From Streptomyces sp. R44 (lineage in GTDB: Bacteria > Actinomycetota > Actinomycetes > Streptomycetales > Streptomycetaceae), in the NCBI RefSeq assembly GCF_041053105.1, contig NZ_CP163444.1, positions 2,108,001 to 2,172,000 of the forward strand: DNA of 64,000 nucleotides. Reading direction: 5' to 3'. Positions 8,249-15,629 of this stretch are shown one piece after another. The notes beneath the pieces are model-generated. The model was not told where the DNA came from, ran no database searches, and saw only the letters and a program-made list of their open reading frames with translations. Each line of letters begins with the position of its first letter. Positions within the stretch are counted from its first letter, which is position 1. Both the position numbers and the translations under genes were made by a program.

Positions 8249-9694
8249 TCAGGCCCCGCCGGTGTGGACCTGGAAGGCGGCCCGGCGGACCGCCTTGGCC
8301 AGGGCCGGGTCGGGGTGGGCGGCGGCCAGGGCGACCAGGACCTGGACCGTACGGGGATGGCCGACGGCGCGGACCTCGTCGAGCAGCGCGGGGACGGTGC
8401 CCTGCACGGCCGAGTCGAGGTGACGCACCAGCAGCTCGCTCTCGCCGTGGTCGGCGACGGCCGCGGCGGTGTCGACCCAGAGCCAGGTCGACTCCTCGCG
8501 GGTCAGCACCTCCTGGGCGTCGTCGGGGTCGGCCCCCTCGTACTCGGCGAGCCAGAGCAGCGCGTACGGGCGCAGCGAGGGCTCGGCGACGGTGGCACGC
8601 ACCTCGGCCTCGGCGGGCGCGCCGACGACGCGGAGCGCCTCGAAGGCGAGCCCGCGCAGGAGGGCGTCCTCGCCGCGGGCGACGGCGAGGAGTTCGCTCA
8701 CGGCGCTGGACAGGGTGCGGGCGGCGAGCCAGGCGCGGTACTCGTCGCGGGCCGGGCCGGGGGTGAGCCGGGCGCAGCCGCGGAGCATGTCCTCGGCGGA
8801 CTGCTCGATGTTGCCCGCGGGGCTCTGCGCGGCGACGCAGATCTGCTCCAGCTTGACCCAGACCGCCCAGTTGCCGAGCGGGGTGAGGGTGGCGTGGCGC
8901 TCGTCCGTGCCGGGGTCCAGGGTGAGCGCGCCGACGGCGGCCAGGCCCTCCAGGGCCCAGTCGAGGAGGGCGGGCAACCCATCGACGGCCGGGCCGGCCG
9001 GGCCGGCCGGGCCGGCCGGGCCTGCGGGGGCGTCCGCGGCCTCGGGCGCCGGCTCGGTCGCGGGGACCTCGCAGCGCTCCTCGCGGAGCTCCTCGACGCG
9101 CTGGCCGAGGAGGTCGAGGAGGGCGGGGACGAGGACCGGTCCCTGGGAGAGCTGGAGCAGCGAGAGCACCTGCGGGACGGCCTCGACGACCTCGGCGACG
9201 GCGCTCGGGGCGACCCCCTCGGGGGCCGGGTGCACGAGGGACCAGGCGTCGAAGAGGGCGACCCAGCCACGCAGGACGGCGGAGTCGTCGCGGTCCCAGG
9301 CGTGCAGCCGCCAGCCGGGGCGGGCGGTGTCGCCGTGCAGCTCGACGAGCCCGGCGAGCCGGGCGCGGTCCCAGCCGGCCCGGATCTGGCCGGGCGTCAG
9401 GTCGAGTGCGGCCGCTGCCCGTTCCTGGGCGGGGGCGCCTTCGGGGCCGGTGCGGGGTGCGATGTCGGCGCCGCGCTCGACGGCGGCCCAGCGGGCGATC
9501 CGTACGGCGTCGGCGAGGACGTGCCGGGCCTGGCGGGCGAGTTCCGCGCGGGGCGGAGTCCCCTCGGGCGGCCGCGGCGCCGGCCGGGTGCGCCGGGTCG
9601 TCACGGCCCGTCGGGCAGTGGCCAGCGCCCGCGGGCGGACGAGTCGGAGTCTGGAGTTGCGCGCCAATGGTTCATCGGGCTTTCGAGACGTCAC
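8249..9694 (-). CDS. Conserved Streptomyces protein of unknown function with helical-repeat C-terminus
   Basis: This ~481-residue soluble protein is taken from GTG 9694, whose product begins TSRKPDEPLARNSRLRL; an in-frame TTG 12 codons upstream is less likely. A basic N-terminus (RLVRPRALATARRAVTTRR) precedes a helical region with no motif I recognise. In the middle is a Pro-Ala-Gly tract produced by a 9-bp DNA repeat (8988-9023). The C-terminal half (LRGLAFEALRVVGAPAEAEVRATVAEPSLRPYALLWLAEYEG ... LLDEVRAVGHPRTVQVLVALAAAHPDPALAKAVRRAAF) reads as HEAT-like helix pairs, suggesting a protein-binding scaffold. It converges with the VOC gene. No function is assigned. Confidence 0.7.
   Translation of the reverse strand: MTSRKPDEPLARNSRLRLVRPRALATARRAVTTRRTRPAPRPPEGTPPRAELARQARHVLADAVRIARWAAVERGADIAPRTGPEGAPAQERAAAALDLTPGQIRAGWDRARLAGLVELHGDTARPGWRLHAWDRDDSAVLRGWVALFDAWSLVHPAPEGVAPSAVAEVVEAVPQVLSLLQLSQGPVLVPALLDLLGQRVEELREERCEVPATEPAPEAADAPAGPAGPAGPAGPAVDGLPALLDWALEGLAAVGALTLDPGTDERHATLTPLGNWAVWVKLEQICVAAQSPAGNIEQSAEDMLRGCARLTPGPARDEYRAWLAARTLSSAVSELLAVARGEDALLRGLAFEALRVVGAPAEAEVRATVAEPSLRPYALLWLAEYEGADPDDAQEVLTREESTWLWVDTAAAVADHGESELLVRHLDSAVQGTVPALLDEVRAVGHPRTVQVLVALAAAHPDPALAKAVRRAAFQVHTGGA
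8988..9023. repeat. Four tandem 9-bp GGCCGGCCG units inside a coding region
   Basis: The unit GGCCGGCCG is repeated about four times and encodes the PAG repeat in the minus-strand protein of unknown function. Each unit is nearly self-complementary, so the stretch could slip during replication and vary in copy number without shifting frame. Confidence 0.8.
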
Positions 9695-9793
9695 GGGGGC
9701 AGTCTTCCCGCTGACGGCCCGAAAGCCCAATCGGAATCGGACGCCCCGTCGGATCGGGCGCCGGAACGGCCTGCGGCGACCGGCCGGAGGGCC

Positions 9794-10924
9794 TCAGAAC
9801 AGCGGGGTGAGGAAGCGGCGCAGGGACTCCTCGTAGCGGACGGGGTCGGCGTTCCACATCGCGGCGTGCGGGGCCTGCCGCACGGTCTGGAGGCTGACCC
9901 GGTCGGGCCGGCGGGCGGCGAGCTCGACGGAGGGTTCCCAGGGGGCGATGGTGTCGTCGGGGCCGTGGAAGAGGAGGACGGGGACGCGCAGGGCGTCCGG
10001 CTCGGAGGCCTCCTGGAGGAGGTCCTCGCGGGGGCCGGTCCTGCCCTGGGCGGCGCGGACGGCGAGCGGCAGCAGGGGTCCGGGGACGTGGTGGGCGGAC
10101 GCGAGGTTGCGGAGGGTGGCCGCCCAGTCGAGGACCGGGGAGTCGAGGACGAGGCCGGCGATCCGGTCGCGCACGCCCGATTCGGCTGCGGCGCGCAGGG
10201 CCATCGAGGCGCCGGTCCCCCAGCCGTGCAGGACGACCTTGTGGGCGCCCCGGCGGACGGCGTAGCGGATGGCGGCGTCGACGTCCCGCCACTCGGAGTC
10301 GCCGAGGTGGGCGAGGCCGTCCGGGGAGGCGGGGGCGCCTTCGTCGCCGCGGTAGGCGGGGACGAGGACGGGGATCTTGCGGCGCTGGAAGAAGGGGAGG
10401 AGGTTCAGCGGGTGCTCGCGGGTGGTGCCGAGGCCGTGCAGGGCGATCACCCAGGTGGTGCGGGGGCCGGCCACGAGCCAGGCGGGCAGCGGGCCGAGTT
10501 CGCCGGGCATCTCGACGTCCTCGTGGGCGAGCCCGAGGGCGCTGATCGGGGTGCCGATGTGCAGCTGGGGGGTGAGCCGGACCCGGGCGCCGGGCCCGAG
10601 GACGCCGAGTTCGACCCGCTCCAGGCGGCGGACGACGGTGTCGGCGGTGTGCGGGACCCGGTCGAGGACGGGGCCGAGGACGGCGTGCAGGCCGGGGGCC
10701 TCCATCCCGTACGTGCCGGGGCGCAGTGAGGCGAGGCTGCGGGTGAGGGTGATCCGCTCGGGTGCCGTGGCGTGCACGGTGAGCCGGGGGTCTCCGGGCA
10801 GTGGTCGTCCGGACGGCGCCTTGAGGGCGACGTCGCTGGCGTACCGGCCGGCCGCGATCACGGCCGCGCCGACACCGATCAGGGTGGTGACGGCCGCTGC
10901 CGTCGCTGTAGCCGGGCGCACGCT
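9794..10924 (-). CDS. Alpha/beta hydrolase family protein with N-terminal membrane anchor
   Basis: This ~376-residue protein is taken from GTG 10924, just before the hydrophobic signal-anchor (ATAAAVTTLIGVGAAVIAAG); an in-frame GTG at 10957 is possible. The C-terminal ~200 residues form an alpha/beta hydrolase. TWVIALHGLGTTREHP supplies the oxyanion turn and VVLHGWGTGASMALRAA is the nucleophile elbow. Unusually the elbow reads GWGTG, with Thr where Ser is expected. The acid comes from LLFHGPDDTIAPW, and the His lies in APHAAMWN. The N-terminal domain (LRPGTYGMEAPGLHAVLGPVLD) is specific to actinobacterial members. It is probably an exported or membrane-tethered esterase-like protein whose activity is uncertain given the elbow residue. 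Confidence 0.8.
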   Translation of the reverse strand, partial: SVRPATATAAAVTTLIGVGAAVIAAGRYASDVALKAPSGRPLPGDPRLTVHATAPERITLTRSLASLRPGTYGMEAPGLHAVLGPVLDRVPHTADTVVRRLERVELGVLGPGARVRLTPQLHIGTPISALGLAHEDVEMPGELGPLPAWLVAGPRTTWVIALHGLGTTREHPLNLLPFFQRRKIPVLVPAYRGDEGAPASPDGLAHLGDSEWRDVDAAIRYAVRRGAHKVVLHGWGTGASMALRAAAESGVRDRIAGLVLDSPVLDWAATLRNLASAHHVPGPLLPLAVRAAQGRTGPREDLLQEASEPDALRVPVLLFHGPDDTIAPWEPSVELAARRPDRVSLQTVRQAPHAAMWNADPVRYEESLRRFLTPLF

Positions 10925-11227
10925 CCCAGTCTCGGCAGGACGGGGTGGGGCTGCCACCGGACGGACCCGGACGGACCCGGCGGCGGCGAACCGGAAGGCC
11001 CGCTCGGCGGAGTGACATGGGTCTCCTCCGGGGGGTCCCCCGGGCGGATGCCTGCGTCCAGGGAGCGGAACCGGGTGCGCGGGGAGGAACCGGGGCAGGT
11101 CGTATGTGCCCCGCGAGGACCGGGATTACCCGCGGTTGCCCGGTGACCGCATCGTGGACACCCTTCGCGGCGGGGCCACAAGCGGAACCTCTTGACACCG
11201 GATAGGGACACCACGCCGCCCGCCCCA
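10925..11227. other. Divergent upstream region of the hydrolase and phosphate transporter genes
   Basis: About 300 bases lie between two divergent genes. It holds a 10-bp direct repeat ACGGACCCGG (around 10965-10984). It also holds a G/C hairpin CCGGGGG...CCCCCGG at 11028-11043 and a TTGACA hexamer at 11192-11197 with no convincing -10 partner. No gene was recognised. The PHO box follows at 11228. Confidence 0.5.
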
Positions 11228-11245
11228 GTTCACCTTCCGTTCACC
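11228..11245 (+). promoter_or_regulatory. PHO box (PhoP direct repeats) upstream of the PiT gene
   Basis: Two GTTCACC units start at 11228 and 11239, exactly 11 bases apart. This is the spacing and sequence of Streptomyces PhoP-binding direct-repeat units. The site lies ~50-70 bases before the transporter start. PhoP control of this gene under phosphate limitation is inferred from the box. Confidence 0.8.
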
Positions 11246-11296
11246 CAGGTTGCCTACGTTCGACGAGCCACTGACGTCAAACGATTGCCTGGGTAA

Positions 11297-12562
11297 ATGG
11301 AACACATCACGCTGCTGCTCGCCATTGTGGTCGTGACAGCTCTCGTGTTCGATTTCACGAACGGTTTCCACGACACCGCCAACGCGATGGCCACGACCAT
11401 CTCGACCGGTGCTCTCAAGCCCAAGACGGCGGTGGCCATGTCCGCCGTGCTGAACCTCGTCGGCGCGTTCCTGTCCGTGGAGGTCGCCAAGACGATCTCC
11501 GGCGGGATCATCAACGAAGAGGGCATTCGTACAGAAGTGATCTTCGCGGCGCTCGTGGGCGCCATTCTGTGGAACCTGCTGACCTGGCTGCTCGGACTGC
11601 CGTCCAGCTCGTCCCACGCCCTCTTCGGCGGCCTCATCGGCGCCGCGGTCATGTCGGCCGGCTGGTCCGCCGTGAACGCCCCGACGATCGTCACCAAGGT
11701 CCTCATCCCGGCCGTCGCCGCCCCGATCGTCGCCGGTCTCGCCGCGATGCTCGCCACGAGGCTGACGTACAAGATCGGCGCGAAGACCGACGAGAAGCAC
11801 ACCGCCAAGGGCTACCGGGTCGGCCAGATCGCCTCCGCCGGTCTCGTCTCCCTCGCCCACGGCACCAACGACGCCCAGAAGACGATGGGCATCATCACCC
11901 TCGCCCTCGTCACCCAGGGCGTCGTCGCCCCCGGCTCGAACCCGCCCCTGTGGGTCATCGTCTCCGCCGGCCTGGCGATCGCGCTCGGCACCTACCTCGG
12001 CGGCTGGCGCATCATCCGCACCATGGGCAAGGGCCTCACCGACCTCCGGCCGCAGCAGGGCTTCGCCGCCCAGACCAGCGCCGCCACGGTCATCCTCGCC
12101 TCCTCGCACCTCGGCTTCTCCCTCTCCACCACCCAGTCCTGCTCGGGTGCCGTGATGGGTGCCGGTCTCGGCCGCAAGGGCGGTGTCGTCCGCTGGTCGA
12201 CCGCGACCCGGATGTTCATCGCCTGGGGCCTGACGCTGCCCGCCGCCGGCCTGGTCGGCGCCGGTGCCGAGTTCCTCACCAAGCAGGGCACCTGGGGCAT
12301 CGTCGTCGTCGCGGTCCTGCTCGTGGCCGGCTCGGGCGCCATCTGGGCGCTGTCCCGCCGCAAGCCGGTCGACCGGCACAACGTCACGGACGACGACATC
12401 GACGGCGAGCCCGCCGGTGTCGTGACCACCGCGATCGCGGCCGTCACCCCGCCGCCGGCCGGTTCCGTCGCCGCCGTCGCGGACGAGGACCTGAAGACCA
12501 CCATCCCCGCGCCGGTCCCCACGGACCCTGCCGCTCCCCCGGCCCCCGCCGCCGCGGTCTAA
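11297..12562 (+). CDS. pit: Inorganic phosphate transporter, PiT family
   Basis: This 421-residue polytopic membrane protein has about ten hydrophobic segments. The PiT signature is seen near the N-terminus (DFTNGFHDTANAMATTISTGAL) and repeated in the second half (LVSLAHGTNDAQKTMGIITLAL). The GLPSSSSHALFGGLIGAA and STTQSCSGAVMGAGLG re-entrant motifs are also present. It carries phosphate with a cation (metal-phosphate or H+ symport) across the plasma membrane. The Pro/Ala-rich tail after residue ~380 is probably cytoplasmic. A PHO box precedes it, a small membrane protein follows 16 bases later, and cobalamin genes lie downstream, as around S. coelicolor pitH2 as I recall. Confidence 0.95.
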   Translation: MEHITLLLAIVVVTALVFDFTNGFHDTANAMATTISTGALKPKTAVAMSAVLNLVGAFLSVEVAKTISGGIINEEGIRTEVIFAALVGAILWNLLTWLLGLPSSSSHALFGGLIGAAVMSAGWSAVNAPTIVTKVLIPAVAAPIVAGLAAMLATRLTYKIGAKTDEKHTAKGYRVGQIASAGLVSLAHGTNDAQKTMGIITLALVTQGVVAPGSNPPLWVIVSAGLAIALGTYLGGWRIIRTMGKGLTDLRPQQGFAAQTSAATVILASSHLGFSLSTTQSCSGAVMGAGLGRKGGVVRWSTATRMFIAWGLTLPAAGLVGAGAEFLTKQGTWGIVVVAVLLVAGSGAIWALSRRKPVDRHNVTDDDIDGEPAGVVTTAIAAVTPPPAGSVAAVADEDLKTTIPAPVPTDPAAPPAPAAAV

Positions 12563-12578
12563 GGAACTGGAACCAAGC

Positions 12579-12800
12579 ATGAAGATCGACTGGGCAGCCC
12601 TCGGCTCCGTCTTCGGAGTCAGCCTCGTGACGACCGTCGCCCTCGTGGGCCTCTTCACCCTCGGTGTCATCGGCCTCTCCAAGCAGGAGCAGGCCGCCGC
12701 CCAGGGTGGCTCCGCCGCCCTGGCCCGCACCGGCGCCTACGCCTGCTTCGCCCTGTGCCTGGCGGCCGTGGCGTACGGCATCTACCTGATCGTCGCCTGA
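12579..12800 (+). CDS. Small two-helix membrane protein paired with the PiT transporter
   Basis: This 73-residue protein follows the transporter by 16 bases. It begins MKIDWAALGSVFGVSLVTTVALVGLFTLGVIGLS (first membrane helix, about residues 8-32) and ends ARTGAYACFALCLAAVAYGIYLIVA (second helix, about 50-73), with a polar Gln-rich loop between. It is conserved beside pit genes in Streptomyces to my knowledge, but no function is known. A transporter accessory role is an inference from operon position only. Confidence 0.85.
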   Translation: MKIDWAALGSVFGVSLVTTVALVGLFTLGVIGLSKQEQAAAQGGSAALARTGAYACFALCLAAVAYGIYLIVA

Positions 12801-12815
12801 CGCGTCGAGCGTGAC

Positions 12816-12857
12816 CGGCGGGGCGGTCCGCACCTTCGGGTGCGGCCCGCCCCGCCG
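12816..12857 (+). terminator. Strong TTCG-loop terminator after the phosphate transporter operon
   Basis: The 5' arm 12816-12834 pairs with 12839-12857 with one T/C mismatch around a TTCG tetraloop. T-rich sequence follows (TCGTGTTTGTGG). It separates the phosphate transporter operon from the riboswitch leader. Confidence 0.9.
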
Positions 12858-12880
12858 TCGTGTTTGTGGTGCTTCGCACA

Positions 12881-13048
12881 GTGACGCGGTGCAGGTCAAG
12901 GGTGAGTTGACGGCTGTTCTCGGGCCGTGGTGGACTGCCGAGGCCATTACGGCGGCAGTAGAGGAAGTCCGGTGCGATTCCGGCGCGGTCCCGCCACTGT
13001 GACCGGATCCCACGGGTCCGGGAGTCAGGAACTCTCGCCGCCGGTCAC
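12881..13048 (+). ncRNA. Cobalamin (B12) riboswitch leading the cob operon
   Basis: The leader contains the conserved cobalamin-aptamer elements in order. GGAAGTCCGGTGCGATTCCGG (in two parts from 12963) is followed by GCGGTCCCGCCACTGT ending near 12999. The B12-box stretch GAGTCAGGAACTCTCGCC starts near 13022. The ends GTGAC (12881-12885) and GTCAC (13044-13048) can close the P1 stem. The first operon gene starts 40 bases later. Adenosyl- or methylcobalamin binding is expected to shut down expression, by blocking translation or causing premature termination. Boundaries are approximate. Confidence 0.92.
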
Positions 13049-13088
13049 GTCGATCCAGGGCGCGGACCCTGAGTGAGGACACAGCGCC

Positions 13089-14075
13089 ATGCCCGGCCGC
13101 AGCCCCACCCTCTCCAGAGCCAGCCGCCTCTCCCCGGACGGATTCGCGTACGGCGCGGCCGCCGGTCTCGCCGTCGACCTGCTCGTCGGCGACCCCCGCC
13201 GCGGACACCCCGTCGCCGCCTTCGGCCGGGCCGCGGGCAGGGTCGAGAAGGCCCTCTGGCACGACCACCGCGGCTGGGGCGCCCTGCACACCGCCGTCTG
13301 CGCCGGTGCCACGGTCGCCGCCGGCGCCCTCGCCGCCCGTACGGTACGGGGCAGCCGCGCCGCCTCCGTCGCCCTCACCGCCGCCTCGGTCTGGGCCGTC
13401 GTCGGCGGTACGACCCTGGGCCGCGAGGCCCGGGCGATCGGCGGCGCCCTCGCGGCCGGGGACCTGGAGGTCGCCCGGGAGCGGCTGCCGCACCTGTGCG
13501 GACGCGACCCGCAGTCCCTCGACGGTCCCGCGATGGCCCGCGCCGTCGTCGAATCCGTCGCCGAGAACACCTCCGACGCGGTCGTCGGCGCCCTCTTCTG
13601 GGGAGCGGTCGCGGGCGTGCCGGGCCTGGTCGGCTTCCGCGCGGTGAACACCCTCGACGCGATGGTCGGCCACAAGTCCCCCCGGTACCGCAGGTACGGC
13701 TGGGCCTCGGCCCGCCTCGACGACCTGGCCGGCTGGCCCGGGGCCCGGCTCACCGCCGCCCTCGCCACCGTCGCCGGCGGGAACCCGCGCGGGGCCGTAC
13801 GGGCCTGGCGGACCGACGCCGCCAAGCACCCGAGCCCCAACGCGGGCCCCGTCGAGGCCTCCTTCGCGGGCGCCCTCGGCATACGGCTCGGGGGCACCCT
13901 CTCGTACGCCGGACGGGTCGAGCACCGGCCCGTCCTCAACGACGAGGGGCGGCCCGTCGAGGTCGCCGACATCGACCGCGCGGTCCGGCTCTCCCGCCGG
14001 ATCACCGGACTGACCCTGGCCGCCTGCGTCGGCGGCCGCATGATCGCGAGCGCGCTGAAGCGGAGGAACGCATGA
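13089..14075 (+). CDS. cobD: Adenosylcobinamide-phosphate synthase (CobD/CbiB)
   Basis: This 328-residue membrane protein attaches the aminopropanol (or its phosphate) arm to adenosylcobyric acid in late cobalamin synthesis. Family motifs are GLAVDLLVGDPRRGHPVAAFG at residues 27-47, AMARAVVESVAENTSDAVVGALFWGAVAGVPG, FRAVNTLDAMVGHK, and NAGPVEASFAGALGIRLGG near the C-terminus. Several hydrophobic segments give its membrane location. It is the first gene after the B12 riboswitch, and its TGA overlaps the ATG of cobQ. Confidence 0.95.
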   Translation: MPGRSPTLSRASRLSPDGFAYGAAAGLAVDLLVGDPRRGHPVAAFGRAAGRVEKALWHDHRGWGALHTAVCAGATVAAGALAARTVRGSRAASVALTAASVWAVVGGTTLGREARAIGGALAAGDLEVARERLPHLCGRDPQSLDGPAMARAVVESVAENTSDAVVGALFWGAVAGVPGLVGFRAVNTLDAMVGHKSPRYRRYGWASARLDDLAGWPGARLTAALATVAGGNPRGAVRAWRTDAAKHPSPNAGPVEASFAGALGIRLGGTLSYAGRVEHRPVLNDEGRPVEVADIDRAVRLSRRITGLTLAACVGGRMIASALKRRNA

Positions 14076-15580
14076 GGGGTGGGGGGCTGCTCGTCGCCGG
14101 GACCACGTCCGACGCGGGCAAGAGCGTCGTCACGGCCGGCATCTGCCGCTGGCTGGTCCGGCAGGGCATCAAGGTCGCGCCGTTCAAGGGACAGAACATG
14201 TCCCTCAACTCCTTCGTCACCCGGGAGGGCGCCGAGATCGGCCGCGCGCAGGCCATGCAGGCGCAGGCCGCCCGGGTCGAACCGACCGCGCTGATGAACC
14301 CGGTGCTGCTCAAGCCCGGCAGCGACCGCTCCAGCCAGGTCGTCCTCATGGGCAAGCCGGTCGGCGAGATGAGCGCCCGCGGCTACCACGGAGGCCGGCA
14401 GCAGACGCTCTTCGAGCCGGTGATGGCGTGCCTGGAGGAACTCCGGGGCACGTATGACGCCGTGATCTGCGAGGGGGCGGGGAGTCCGGCCGAGATCAAC
14501 CTGCGGCGCACGGACATCGTGAACATGGGCATCGCGCGCGCCGCGCAGCTGCCCGTGGTCGTCGTCGGCGACATCGACCGGGGCGGGGTCTTCGCCCAGT
14601 TCTTCGGGACGACGGCACTGCTCGCGCCCGAGGACCAGGCACTCGTGGCGGGCTACCTCGTCAACAAGTTCCGCGGTGACGTCACTCTTCTGGAGCCCGG
14701 GCTCGACATGCTGCACGGGCTCACCGGGCGCCGGACCTTCGGTGTCCTGCCGTACGCGCACGGACTCGGCATCGACGAGGAGGACGGCCTGCGGGTCTCC
14801 CTGCGGGGCACCGTCCGCGAGTCGGTCGTCGCGCCGCCGGTCGGCGCGGACGTGCTGCGGGTCGCCGTCTGCGCCGTACCGCTGATGTCCAACTTCACGG
14901 ACGTCGACGCGCTCGCCGCCGAGCCCGGCGTCGTCGTCCGCTTCGTGGACCGGCCCGAGGAGCTCGTCGACGCGGACCTCGTCGTCGTCCCGGGCACCCG
15001 GGGCACGGTCAAGGCGCTGGCCTGGCTGCGGGAGCGGGGGCTCGCCGACGCCCTCGTCCGGCGCGCGGCCGAGGGCCGGCCGGTGCTCGGCATCTGCGGC
15101 GGCTTCCAGGCCCTGGCCGAACGCATCGAGGACGAGGTCGAGTCGAAGGCCGGTCTCGTCGACGGTCTCGGGCTGCTGCCCGTACGGGTGCGGTTCGGGG
15201 TCGAGAAGACCCTCGCCCGGCCGGTCGGCGAGGCGCTCGGCGAGCGGGTCGAGGGGTACGAGATCCACCACGGCGTCGCCACCGTGGACGGCGGGGAACC
15301 GTTCCTGGACGGGTGCCGGGTCGGTTCCGTGTGGGGCACCCACTGGCACGGCTCGCTGGAGAGCGACGGCTTCCGCCGGGCGTTCCTGCGGGAGGTCGCG
15401 GCGGTGGCGGGACGGCGCTTCGTCCCGGCGCCGGACACGTCGTTCGGCGCGCTGCGGGAGGAGCAGCTCGACCGGCTCGGCGACCTGATCGAGGAACACG
15501 CGGACACGGACGCGCTGCTGCGGCTGATCGAGCACGGCGCGCCGGAGGGGCTGCCGTTCGTGCCGCCGGGTGCGCCGTGA
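14072..15580 (+). CDS. cobQ: Cobyric acid synthase (CobQ/CbiP)
   Basis: This 502-residue enzyme amidates adenosylcobyrinate a,c-diamide at positions b, d, e and g using glutamine and ATP. The N-terminal ATPase half starts LLVAGTTSDAGKSVVTAGICRWL, followed by FKGQNMSLNSFVT and the ICEGAGSPAEINLR and VVVVGDIDRGGVFAQ motifs. The C-terminal class I glutaminase-like half has the nucleophile Cys in GICGGFQALAERI and His in YEIHHG and GTHWHGSLE. The ATG overlaps the cobD stop. The length is normal for the family. Confidence 0.96.
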   Translation: MRGGGLLVAGTTSDAGKSVVTAGICRWLVRQGIKVAPFKGQNMSLNSFVTREGAEIGRAQAMQAQAARVEPTALMNPVLLKPGSDRSSQVVLMGKPVGEMSARGYHGGRQQTLFEPVMACLEELRGTYDAVICEGAGSPAEINLRRTDIVNMGIARAAQLPVVVVGDIDRGGVFAQFFGTTALLAPEDQALVAGYLVNKFRGDVTLLEPGLDMLHGLTGRRTFGVLPYAHGLGIDEEDGLRVSLRGTVRESVVAPPVGADVLRVAVCAVPLMSNFTDVDALAAEPGVVVRFVDRPEELVDADLVVVPGTRGTVKALAWLRERGLADALVRRAAEGRPVLGICGGFQALAERIEDEVESKAGLVDGLGLLPVRVRFGVEKTLARPVGEALGERVEGYEIHHGVATVDGGEPFLDGCRVGSVWGTHWHGSLESDGFRRAFLREVAAVAGRRFVPAPDTSFGALREEQLDRLGDLIEEHADTDALLRLIEHGAPEGLPFVPPGAP

Positions 15581-15629
15581 GCGCCCGAGCAGTCCAGGCA
15601 TCCGTACCTATCGAAGGAGTCACCGTCCG

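Noticed and set aside
11192..11214. TTGACA as the -35 of the phosphate transporter promoter
   Set aside because: No acceptable -10 at 16-19 bases; the PHO box further down is the better supported promoter element.
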